From Agarophyton chilense (taxonomy: Eukaryota; Rhodophyta; Florideophyceae; Gracilariales; Gracilariaceae), in NCBI GenBank assembly GCA_030374765.1, contig JARGXX010000071.1, positions 1 through 64,000 on the forward strand: a stretch of 64,000 bases of DNA. Reading direction: 5' to 3'. The position numbers and the translations under genes were made by a program. This document shows positions 1 through 11,721 of this stretch, piece after piece. Every line of letters begins with the position of its first letter. Positions within the stretch are counted from its first letter, which is position 1. The notes below the pieces were generated by a model. That model worked only from the letters and a program-made list of their open reading frames with translations. It ran no database searches and was not told where the DNA came from.

Positions 1-2842
1 AAAATGCCGTCGCCAACCCAAGTACCCTTAAGGGGGAACAGTTGCAAGTCGATTAGTACCTTAAATGGAAACGTCGCAAGTCCATAAGTCAAGCCAATAT
101 GAGTACGTTTAGCTCAGTGGTTAATATTGTTATATTTTCCACAAGTCGTGGGTTCAATTCCCATTGTTTGCAGGACAATTACAATTAGGAGTAGCGCCCC
201 TAATATCATGTAATTAGCTTAATGACGAGGTAACACTTGCAATTAAGGTTTGGCCACCCCTAATTAGCAAATTAAGTTCCTCCAGAGCACAGCGACGCCG
301 CACATTCCCACCGCATTTCTTAACACCTAAACCCCGTTCGCGGAATAGAAAAAATGCCGTCGCAAACCAAGTACCCTTAAGGGGAACAGTTGCAAGTCGA
401 TTAGTACCTTAAATGGAAACGTCGCAAGTCCATAAGTCAAGCCAATATGAGTACGTTTAGCTCAGTGGTTAATATTTGTTAATATTTTCCACAAGTCGTG
501 CCCCGTTCGCGGAATAGAAAAAATGCCGTCGCCAAACCAAGTACCCTTAAGGGGAACAGTTGCAAGTCGATTAGTACCTTAAATGGAAACGTCGCAAGTC
601 CATAAGTCAAGCCAATATGAGTACGTTTAGCTCAGTGGTTAATATTTGTTAATATTTTCCACAAGTCGTGGGTTCAATTCCCATTGTTTGCAGGACAATT
701 ACAATTAGGAGTAGCGCCCCTAATATCATGTAATTAGCTTAATGACGAGGTAACACTTGCAATTAAGGTTTGGCCACCCCTAATTAGCAAATTAAGTTCC
801 TCCAGAGCACAGCGACGCGCCGCACATTCCCACCGCATTTCTTAACACCTAAACCCCGTTCGCGGAATAGAAAAATGCCGTCGCCAACCAAAGTACCCTT
901 AAGGGAACAGTTGCAAGTCGATTAGTACCTTAAATGGAAACGTCGCAAGTCCATAAGTCAAGCCAATATGAGTACGTTTTAGCTCAGTGGTTAATATTTG
1001 TTAATATTTTTCCACAAGTCGTGGGTTTCAATTCCCATTGTTTGCAGGACAATTACAATTAGGAGTAGCGCCCCTAATATCATGTAATTAGCTTAATGAC
1101 GAGGTAACACTTGCAATTAAGGTTTGGCCACCCCTAATTAGCAAATTAAGTTCCTCCAGAGCACAGCGACGCCGCACATTCCCACCGCATTTCTTAACAC
1201 CTAAACCCCGTTCGCGGAATAGAAAAATGCCGTCGCCAACCAAGTACCCTTAAGGGGAACAGTTGCAAGTCGATTAGTACCTTAAATGGAAACGTCGCAA
1301 GTCCATAAGTCAAGCCAATATGAGTACGTTTAGCTCAGTGGTTAATATTTGTTAATATTTTCCACAAGTCGTGGGTTCAATTCCCATTGTTTGCAGGACA
1401 ATTACAATTAGGAGTAGCGCCCCTAATATCATGTAATTAGCTTAATGACGAGGTAACACTTGCAATTAAGGTTTGGCCACCCCTAATTAGCAAATTAAGT
1501 TCCTCCAGAGCACAGCGACGCCGCACATTCCCACCGCATTTCTTAACACCTAAACCCCGTTCGCGGAATAGAAAAATGCCGTCGCCAACCAAGTACCCTT
1601 AAGGGGAACAGTTGCAAGTCGATTAGTACCTTAAATGGAAACGTCGCAAGTCCATAAGTCAAGCCAATATGAGTACGTTTAGCTCAGTGGTTAATATTTG
1701 TTAATATTTTCCACAAGTCGTGGGTTCAATTCCCATTGTTTGCAGGACAATTACAATTAGGAGTAGCGCCCCTAATATCATGTAATTAGCTTAATGACGA
1801 GGTAACACTTGCAATTAAGGTTTGGCCACCCCTAATTAGCAAATTAAGTTCCTCCAGAGCACAGCGACGCCGCACATTCCCACCGCATTTCTTAACACCT
1901 AAACCCCGTTCGCGGAATAGAAAAATGCCGTCGCCAACCAAGTACCCTTAAGGGGAACAGTTGCAAGTCGATTAGTACCTTAAATGGAAACGTCGCAAGT
2001 CCATAAGTCAAGCCAATATGAGTACGTTTAGCTCAGTGGTTAATATTTGTTAATATTTTCCACAAGTCGTGGGTTCAATTCCCATTGTTTGCAGGACAAT
2101 TACAATTAGGAGTAGCGCCCCTAATATCATGTAATTAGCTTAATGACGAGGTAACACTTGCAATTAAGGTTTGGCCACCCCTAATTAGCAAATTAAGTTC
2201 CTCCAGAGCACAGCGACGCCGCACATTCCCACCGCATTTCTTAACACCTAAACCCCGTTCGCGGAATAGAAAAATGCCGTCGCCAACCAAGTACCCTTAA
2301 GGGGAACAGTTGTTGCAAGTCGATTAGTACCTTAAATGGAAACGTCGCAAGTCCATAAGTCAAGCCAATATGAGTACGTTTAGCTCAGTGGTTAATATTT
2401 GTTAATATTTTCCACAAGTCGTGGGTTCAATTCCCATTGTTTGCAGGACAATTACAATTAGGAGTAGCGCCCCTAATATCATGTAATTAGCTTAATGACG
2501 AGAGGTAACACTTGCAATTAAGGTTTGGCCACCCACTAATTAGCAAATTAAGTTCCTCCAGAGCACAGCGACGCCGCACATTCCCACCGCATTTCTTAAC
2601 ACCTAAAACCCCGGTCGCGGAATAGAAAAATGCCGTCGCCAACCAAGTACCTTAAGGGGAACACAGTTGCAAGTCGATTAGTACCTTAAATGGAAACGTC
2701 GCAAGTCCATAAGTCAAGCCAATATGAGTACGTTTAGCTCAGTGGTTAATATTTGTTAATATTTTCCACAAAGTCGTGGGTTCAATTCCCATTGTTTGCA
2801 GGACAATTAACAATTAGGAGTAGCGCCCCTAATATCATGTAA
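1..2842. repeat. Satellite array A, 349-bp tandem unit, about nine units
   Basis: Tandem copies of a 349-bp unit. The marker ATGCCGTCG recurs at 4, 354, 523, 875, 1227, 1576, 1925, 2274 and 2630. Most spacings are 349-352, but the 354-522 unit is shortened to about 170 bp by an internal deletion. Units near both ends of the array carry small indels, while those at 1227-2274 are uniform. Each unit holds a tRNA-like module, two imperfect inverted repeats downstream of it, the palindrome CCCTTAAGGG, and the telomere-like string CCTAAACCCC near its end. The array stops inside a unit (after CATGTAA) where telomere-type repeats begin. No coding potential is supported. Confidence 0.97.
1673..1744 (+). 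other. tRNA-like module of the satellite (representative copy)
   Basis: A 72-nt segment, present in essentially every complete satellite unit, with tRNA layout. The A box TAGCTCAGTGG (1680-1690) and B box GGTTCAATTCC (1723-1733) match the Pol III consensus. The T arm is complete: GTGGG, a TTCAATT loop, then CCCAT. The acceptor strands GTACGTT (1673-1679) and TGTTTGC (1737-1743) pair only in part, with two mismatches and several G-U pairs. The D stem's 3' strand is not recognisable. TTTGT and ACAAG can form an anticodon-type stem, but its loop is 11 nt. A TTTT run lies between the boxes. I read this as a degenerate tRNA-derived element rather than a working tRNA gene; its tRNA identity is not clear. 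Confidence 0.7.
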
Positions 2843-3346
2843 ACCCCGAAACCCCTAAAACCCCTAAACCCTAAAACCCCTAAACCCCTAAACCCTAAAC
2901 CCCTAAAACCCCTAACCCCTAAAACCCCTAAACCCCTAAAACCCCTGAAGCCCTAAACCCCTAAACCCCTAAAACCCTCCCTAAAACCCCAAACCCCTAA
3001 ACCCCCTAAACCCCTAACCCCTAAACCCCTAAACCCCTAACCCCAAACCCCTAAACCCCTAAACCCTAAACCCCTAAAACCCCTAAACCCCTAAACCCCT
3101 AAAACACCCTAAACCCCTAAAAGCCCCTAAACCCCTAATGCCCTAAACCCTAAAACCCCTAAAACCCCTAAACCCTAAACCCCTAAAACCCCTAAAACCC
3201 CTAAACCCCTAAACCCCTAAACCCCTAAAAACCTAAAACCCTAAACCCCTAAAAACCCCTAAAACCCCTAAAAACACCGCCCTAAACCCCTAAACCCCTA
3301 AACCCCCTAAACCCCTAAACCCTAAAACCCCTAAACCCCTAAACCC
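2843..3346 (+). repeat. Interstitial telomere-type repeat block 1
   Basis: About 500 bp of degenerate CCCCTAAA and CCCCTAAAA units with occasional CCCTAAA, GCCCTAAA and other variants (G-strand form TTTAGGGG/TTTTAGGGG). It is inserted between satellite units. On the right, satellite sequence resumes with a deleted unit: AAGTACCCTTAGGGG is followed directly by TTCAATTCCC at about 3366. The C-rich strand is on +, as expected at a left chromosome end. The irregular unit length suggests an old internal tract, an error-prone telomerase template, or sequencing noise. Confidence 0.95.
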
Positions 3347-6300
3347 AAGTACCCTTAGGGGAAACTTCAATTCCCATTGTTTGCAGGACAATTACAATTA
3401 GGAGTAGCGCCCCTAATATCATGTAATTAGCTTAATGACGAGGTAACACTTGCAATTAAGGTTTGGCCACCCTAATTAGCAAATTAAGTTCCTCCAGAGC
3501 ACAGCGACGCCGCACATTCCCACCGCATTTCTTAACACCTAAAACCCGTTCGCGGAATAGAAAAATGCCGTCGCCAACCAAGTACCCTTAAGGGGAAACA
3601 GTTGCAAGTCGATTAGTACCTTAAATGGAAACGTCGCAAGTCCATAAGTCAAGCCAATATGAGTACGTTTAGCTCAGTGGTTAATATTTGTTAATATTTT
3701 CCACAAGTCGTGGGTTCAATTCCCATTGTTTGCAGGACAATTACAATTAGGAGTAGCGCCCCTAATATCATGTAATTAGCTTAATGACGAGGTAACACTT
3801 GCAATTAAGGTTTGGCCACCCCTAATTAGCAAATTAAGTTCCTCCAGAGCACAGCGACGCCGCACATTCCCACCGCATTTCTTAACACCTAAACCCCGTT
3901 CGCGGAATAGAAAAATGCCGTCGCCAACCAAGTACCCTTAAGGGGAACAGTTGCAAGTCGATTAGTACCTTAAATGGAAACGTCGCAAGTCCATAAGTCA
4001 AGCCAATATGAGTACGTTTAGCTCAGTGGTTAATATTTGTTAATATTTTCCACAAGTCGTGGGTTCAATTCCCATTGTTTGCAGGACAATTACAATTAGG
4101 AGTAGCGCCCCTAATATCATGTAATTAGCTTAATGACGAGGTAACACTTGCAATTAAGGTTTGGCCACCCCTAATTAGCAAATTAAGTTCCTCCAGAGCA
4201 CAGCGACGCCGCACATTCCCACCGCATTTCTTAACACCTAAACCCCGTTCGCGGAATAGAAAAATGCCGTCGCCAACCAAGTACCCTTAAGGGGAACAGT
4301 TGCAAGTCGATTAGTACCTTAAATGGAAACGTCGCAAGTCCATAAGTCAAGCCAATATGAGTACGTTTAGCTCAGTGGTTAATATTTGTTAATATTTTCC
4401 ACAAGTCGTGGGTTCAATTCCCATTGTTTGCAGGACAATTACAATTAGGAGTAGCGCCCCTAATATCATGTAATTAGCTTAATGACGAGGTAACACTTGC
4501 AATTAAGGTTTGGCCACCCCTAATTAGCAAATTAAGTTCCTCCAGAGCACAGCGACGCCGCACATTCCCACCGCATTTCTTAACACCTAAACCCCGTTCG
4601 CGGAATAGAAAAATGCCGTCGCCAACCAAGTACCCTTAAGGGGAACAGTTGCAAGTCGATTAGTACCTTAAATGGAAACGTCGCAAGTCCATAAGTCAAG
4701 CCAATATGAGTACGTTTAGCTCAGTGGTTAATATTTGTTAATATTTTCCACAAGTCGTGGGTTCAATTCCCATTGTTTGCAGGACAATTACAATTAGGAG
4801 TAGCGCCCCTAATATCATGTAATTAGCTTAATGACGAGGTAACACTTGCAATTAAGGTTTGGCCACCCCTAATTAGCAAATTAAGTTCCTCCAGAGCACA
4901 GCGACGCCGCACATTCCCACCGCATTTCTTAACACCTAAACCCGTTCGCGGAATAGAAAAATGCCGTCGCCAACCAAGTACCCTTAAGGGGAACAGTTGC
5001 AAGTCGATTAGTACCTTAAATGGAAACGTCGCAAGTCCATAAGTCAAGCCAATATGAGTACGTTTAGCTCAGTGGTTAATATTTGTTAATATTTTCCACA
5101 AGTCGTGGGTTCAATTCCCATTGTTTGCAGGACAATTACAATTAGGAGTAGCGCCCCTAATATCATGTAATTAGCTTAATGACGAGGTAACACTTGCAAT
5201 TAAGGTTTGGCCACCCCTAATTAGCAAATTAAGTTCCTCCAGAGCACAGCGACGCCGCACATTCCCACCGCATTTCTTAACACCTAAACCCCGTTCGCGG
5301 AATAGAAAAATGCCGTCGCCAACCAAGTACCCTTAAGGGGAACAGTTGCAAGTCGATTAGTACCTTAAATGGAAACGTCGCAAGTCCATAAGTCAAGCCA
5401 ATATGAGTACGTTTAGCTCAGTGGTTAATATTTGTTAATATTTTCCACAAGTCGTGGGTTCAATTCCCATTGTTTGCAGGACAATTACAATTAGGAGTAG
5501 CGCCCCTAATATCATGTAATTAGCTTAATGACGAGGTAACACTTGCAATTAAGGTTTGGCCACCCCTAATTAGCAAATTAAGTTCCTCCAGAGCACAGCG
5601 ACGCCGCACATTCCCACCGCATTTCTTAACACCTAAACCCCGTTCGCGGAATAGAAAAATGCCGTCGCCAACCAAGTACCCTTAAGGGGAACAGTTGCAA
5701 GTCGATTAGTACCTTAAATGGAAACGTCGCAAGTCCATAAGTCAAGCCAATATGAGTACGTTTAGCTCAGTGGTTAATATTTGTTAATATTTTCCACAAG
5801 TCGTGGGTTCAATTCCCATTGTTTGCAGGACAATTACAATTAGGAGTAGCGCCCCTAATATCATGTAATTAGCTTAATGACGAGGTAACACTTGCAATTA
5901 AGGTTTGGCCACCCCTAATTAGCAAATTAAGTTCCTCCAGAGCACAGCGACGCCGCACATTCCCACCGCATTTCTTAACACCTAAACCCCGTTCGCGGAA
6001 TAGAAAAATGCCGTCGCCAACCAAGTACCCTTAAGGGGAACAGTTGCAAGTCGATTAGTACCTTAAATGGAAACGTCGCAAGTCCATAAGTCAAGCCAAT
6101 ATGAGTACGTTTAGCTCAGTGGTTAATATTTGTTAATATTTTCCACAAGTCGTGGGTTCAATTCCCATTGTTTGCAGGACAATTACAATTAGGAGTAGCG
6201 CCCCTAATATCATGTAATTAGCTTAATGACGAGGTAACACTTGCAATTAAGGTTTGGCCACCCCTAATTAGCAAATTAAGTTCCTCCAGAGCACAGCGAC

Positions 6301-9300
6301 GCCGCACATTCCCACCGCATTTCTTAACACCTAAACCCCGTTCGCGGAATAGAAAAATGCCGTCGCCAACCAAGTACCCTTAAGGGGAACAGTTGCAAGT
6401 CGATTAGTACCTTAAATGGAAACGTCGCAAGTCCATAAGTCAAGCCAATATGAGTACGTTTAGCTCAGTGGTTAATATTTGTTAATATTTTCCACAAGTC
6501 GTGGGTTCAATTCCCATTGTTTGCAGGACAATTACAATTAGGAGTAGCGCCCCTAATATCATGTAATTAGCTTAATGACGAGGTAACACTTGCAATTAAG
6601 GTTTGGCCACCCCTAATTAGCAAATTAAGTTCCTCCAGAGCACAGCGACGCCGCACATTCCCACCGCATTTCTTAACACCTAAACCCCGTTCGCGGAATA
6701 GAAAAATGCCGTCGCCAACCAAGTACCCTTAAGGGGAACAGTTGCAAGTCGATTAGTACCTTAAATGGAAACGTCGCAAGTCCATAAGTCAAGCCAATAT
6801 GAGTACGTTTAGCTCAGTGGTTAATATTTGTTAATATTTTCCACAAGTCGTGGGTTCAATTCCCATTGTTTGCAGGACAATTACAATTAGGAGTAGCGCC
6901 CCTAATATCATGTAATTAGCTTAATGACGAGGTAACACTTGCAATTAAGGTTTGGCCACCCCTAATTAGCAAATTAAGTTCCTCCAGAGCACAGCGACGC
7001 CGCACATTCCCACCGCATTTCTTAACACCTAAACCCCGTTCGCGGAATAGAAAAATGCCGTCGCCAACCAAGTACCCTTAAGGGGAACAGTTGCAAGTCG
7101 ATTAGTACCTTAAATGGAAACGTCGCAAGTCCATAAGTCAAGCCAATATGAGTACGTTTAGCTCAGTGGTTAATATTTGTTAATATTTTCCACAAGTCGT
7201 GGGTTCAATTCCCATTGTTTGCAGGACAATTACAATTAGGAGTAGCGCCCCTAATATCATGTAATTAGCTTAATGACGAGGTAACACTTGCAATTAAGGT
7301 TTGGCCACCCCTAATTAGCAAATTAAGTTCCTCCAGAGCACAGCGACGCCGCACATTCCCACCGCATTTCTTAACACCTAAACCCCGTTCGCGGAATAGA
7401 AAAATGCCGTCGCCAACCAAGTACCCTTAAGGGGAACAGTTGCAAGTCGATTAGTACCTTAAATGGAAACGTCGCAAGTCCATAAGTCAAGCCAATATGA
7501 GTACGTTTAGCTCAGTGGTTAATATTTGTTAATATTTTCCACAAGTCGTGGGTTCAATTCCCATTGTTTGCAGGACAATTACAATTAGGAGTAGCGCCCC
7601 TAATATCATGTAATTAGCTTAATGACGAGGTAACACTTGCAATTAAGGTTTGGCCACCCCTAATTAGCAAATTAAGTTCCTCCAGAGCACAGCGACGCCG
7701 CACATTCCCACCGCATTTCTTAACACCTAAACCCCGTTCGCGGAATAGAAAAATGCCGTCGCCAACCAAGTACCCTTAAGGGGAACAGTTGCAAGTCGAT
7801 TAGTACCTTAAATGGAAACGTCGCAAGTCCATAAGTCAAGCCAATATGAGTACGTTTAGCTCAGTGGTTAATATTTGTTAATATTTTCCACAAGTCGTGG
7901 GTTCAATTCCCATTGTTTGCAGGACAATTACAATTAGGAGTAGCGCCCCTAATATCATGTAATTAGCTTAATGACGAGGTAACACTTGCAATTAAGGTTT
8001 GGCCACCCCTAATTAGCAAATTAAGTTCCTCCAGAGCACAGCGACGCCGCACATTCCCACCGCATTTCTTAACACCTAAACCCCGTTCGCGGAATAGAAA
8101 AATGCCGTCGCCAACCAAGTACCCTTAAGGGGAACAGTTGCAAGTCGATTAGTACCTTAAATGGAAACGTCGCAAGTCCATAAGTCAAGCCAATATGAGT
8201 ACGTTTAGCTCAGTGGTTAATATTTGTTAATATTTTCCACAAGTCGTGGGTTCAATTCCCATTGTTTGCAGGACAATTACAATTAGGAGTAGCGCCCCTA
8301 ATATCATGTAATTAGCTTAATGACGAGGTAACACTTGCAATTAAGGTTTGGCCACCCCTAATTAGCAAATTAAGTTCCTCCAGAGCACAGCGACGCCGCA
8401 CATTCCCACCGCATTTCTTAACACCTAAACCCCGTTCGCGGAATAGAAAAATGCCGTCGCCAACCAAGTACCCTTAAGGGGAACAGTTGCAAGTCGATTA
8501 GTACCTTAAATGGAAACGTCGCAAGTCCATAAGTCAAGCCAATATGAGTACGTTTAGCTCAGTGGTTAATATTTGTTAATATTTTCCACAAGTCGTGGGT
8601 TCAATTCCCATTGTTTGCAGGACAATTACAATTAGGAGTAGCGCCCCTAATATCATGTAATTAGCTTAATGACGAGGTAACACTTGCAATTAAGGTTTGG
8701 CCACCCCTAATTAGCAAATTAAGTTCCTCCAGAGCACAGCGACGCCGCACATTCCCACCGCATTTCTTAACACCTAAACCCCGTTCGCGGAATAGAAAAA
8801 TGCCGTCGCCAACCAAGTACCCTTAAGGGGAACAGTTGCAAGTCGATTAGTACCTTAAATGGAAACGTCGCAAGTCCATAAGTCAAGCCAATATGAGTAC
8901 GTTTAGCTCAGTGGTTAATATTTGTTAATATTTTCCACAAGTCGTGGGTTCAATTCCCATTGTTTGCAGGACAATTACAATTAGGAGTAGCGCCCCTAAT
9001 ATCATGTAATTAGCTTAATGACGAGGTAACACTTGCAATTAAGGTTTGGCCACCCCTAATTAGCAAATTAAGTTCCTCCAGAGCACAGCGACGCCGCACA
9101 TTCCCACCGCATTTCTTAACACCTAAACCCCGTTCGCGGAATAGAAAAATGCCGTCGCCAACCAAGTACCCTTAAGGGGAACAGTTGCAAGTCGATTAGT
9201 ACCTTAAATGGAAACGTCGCAAGTCCATAAGTCAAGCCAATATGAGTACGTTTAGCTCAGTGGTTAATATTTGTTAATATTTTCCACAAGTCGTGGGTTC

Positions 9301-11721
9301 AATTCCCATTGTTTGCAGGACAATTACAATTAGGAGTAGCGCCCCTAATATCATGTAATTAGCTTAATGACGAGGTAACACTTGCAATTAAGGTTTGGCC
9401 ACCCCTAATTAGCAAATTAAGTTCCTCCAGAGCACAGCGACGCCGCACATTCCCACCGCATTTCTTAACACCTAAACCCCGTTCGCGGAATAGAAAAATG
9501 CCGTCGCCAACCAAGTACCCTTAAGGGGAACAGTTGCAAGTCGATTAGTACCTTAAATGGAAACGTCGCAAGTCCATAAGTCAAGCCAATATGAGTACGT
9601 TTAGCTCAGTGGTTAATATTTGTTAATATTTTCCACAAGTCGTGGGTTCAATTCCCATTGTTTGCAGGACAATTACAATTAGGAGTAGCGCCCCTAATAT
9701 CATGTAATTAGCTTAATGACGAGGTAACACTTGCAATTAAGGTTTGGCCACCCCTAATTAGCAAATTAAGTTCCTCCAGAGCACAGCGACGCCGCACATT
9801 CCCACCGCATTTCTTAACACCTAAACCCCGTTCGCGGAATAGAAAAATGCCGTCGCCAACCAAGTACCCTTAAGGGGAACAGTTGCAAGTCGATTAGTAC
9901 CTTAAATGGAAACGTCGCAAGTCCATAAGTCAAGCCAATATGAGTACGTTTAGCTCAGTGGTTAATATTTGTTAATATTTTCCACAAGTCGTGGGTTCAA
10001 TTCCCATTGTTTGCAGGACAATTACAATTAGGAGTAGCGCCCCTAATATCATGTAATTAGCTTAATGACGAGGTAACACTTGCAATTAAGGTTTGGCCAC
10101 CCCTAATTAGCAAATTAAGTTCCTCCAGAGCACAGCGACGCCGCACATTCCCACCGCATTTCTTAACACCTAAACCCCGTTCGCGGAATAGAAAAATGCC
10201 GTCGCCAACCAAGTACCCTTAAGGGGAACAGTTGCAAGTCGATTAGTACCTTAAATGGAAACGTCGCAAGTCCATAAGTCAAGCCAATATGAGTACGTTT
10301 AGCTCAGTGGTTAATATTTGTTAATATTTTCCACAAGTCGTGGGTTCAATTCCCATTGTTTGCAGGACAATTACAATTAGGAGTAGCGCCCCTAATATCA
10401 TGTAATTAGCTTAATGACGAGGTAACACTTGCAATTAAGGTTTGGCCACCCCTAATTAGCAAATTAAGTTCCTCCAGAGCACAGCGACGCCGCACATTCC
10501 CACCGCATTTCTTAACACCTAAACCCCGTTCGCGGAATAGAAAAATGCCGTCGCCAACCAAGTACCCTTAAGGGGAACAGTTGCAAGTCGATTAGTACCT
10601 TAAATGGAAACGTCGCAAGTCCATAAGTCAAGCCAATATGAGTACGTTTAGCTCAGTGGTTAATATTTGTTAATATTTTCCACAAGTCGTGGGTTCAATT
10701 CCCATTGTTTGCAGGACAATTACAATTAGGAGTAGCGCCCCTAATATCATGTAATTAGCTTAATGACGAGGTAACACTTGCAATTAAGGTTTGGCCACCC
10801 CTAATTAGCAAATTAAGTTCCTCCAGAGCACAGCGACGCCGCACATTCCCACCGCATTTCTTAACACCTAAACCCCGTTCGCGGAATAGAAAAATGCCGT
10901 CGCCAACCAAGTACCCTTAAGGGGAACAGTTGCAAGTCGATTAGTACCTTAAATGGAAACGTCGCAAGTCCATAAGTCAAGCCAATATGAGTACGTTTAG
11001 CTCAGTGGTTAATATTTGTTAATATTTTCCACAAGTCGTGGGTTCAATTCCCATTGTTTGCAGGACAATTACAATTAGGAGTAGCGCCCCTAATATCATG
11101 TAATTAGCTTAATGACGAGGTAACACTTGCAATTAAGGTTTGGCCACCCCTAATTAGCAAATTAAGTTCCTCCAGAGCACAGCGACGCCGCACATTCCCA
11201 CCGCATTTCTTAACACCTAAACCCCGTTCGCGGAATAGAAAAATGCCGTCGCCAACCAAGTACCCTTAAGGGGAACAGTTGCAAGTCGATTAGTACCTTA
11301 AATGGAAACGTCGCAAGTCCATAAGTCAAGCCAATATGAGTACGTTTAGCTCAGTGGTTAATATTTGTTAATATTTTCCACAAGTCGTGGGTTCAATTCC
11401 CATTGTTTGCAGGACAATTACAATTAGGAGTAGCGCCCCTAATATCATGTAATTAGCTTAATGACGAGGTAACACTTGCAATTAAGGTTTGGCCACCCCT
11501 AATTAGCAAATTAAGTTCCTCCAGAGCACAGCGACGCCGCACATTCCCACCGCATTTCTTAACACCTAAACCCCGTTCGCGGAATAGAAAAATGCCGTCG
11601 CCAACCAAGTACCCTTAAGGGGAACAGTTGCAAGTCGATTAGTACCTTAAATGGAAACGTCGCAAGTCCATAAGTCAAGCCAATATGAGTACGTTTAGCA
11701 TTCCCACCGCATTTCTTAACA
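3347..11721. repeat. Satellite array B, about 24 uniform 349-bp units
   Basis: The ATGCCGTCG marker runs from 3565 to 11592, which is exactly 23 periods of 349 bp. Units are almost identical, unlike the indel-bearing units at the left of the window. The last unit breaks at about 11699 inside the tRNA A box, jumps to ATTCCCACCGCATTTC, and its terminal CCTAAACCCC runs straight into the next telomere-type block. The short minus-strand ORF at 4823-5047 is a frame shadow of the repeat, not a gene. Confidence 0.97.

Noticed and set aside
1673-1744. A functional tRNA gene
   Set aside because: The D stem is missing, the acceptor stem has mismatches and the anticodon loop is too large. Only the Pol III boxes and T arm are good, so it is described as tRNA-like.
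4823-5047. Minus-strand ORF within the satellite
   Set aside because: It exists only because one unit has a one-base difference; neighbouring identical units do not keep it open, and it shows no protein features.
1-11721. CRISPR-like array
   Set aside because: The repeat is a head-to-tail 349-bp satellite without short repeats separated by unique spacers, and the genome is eukaryotic.
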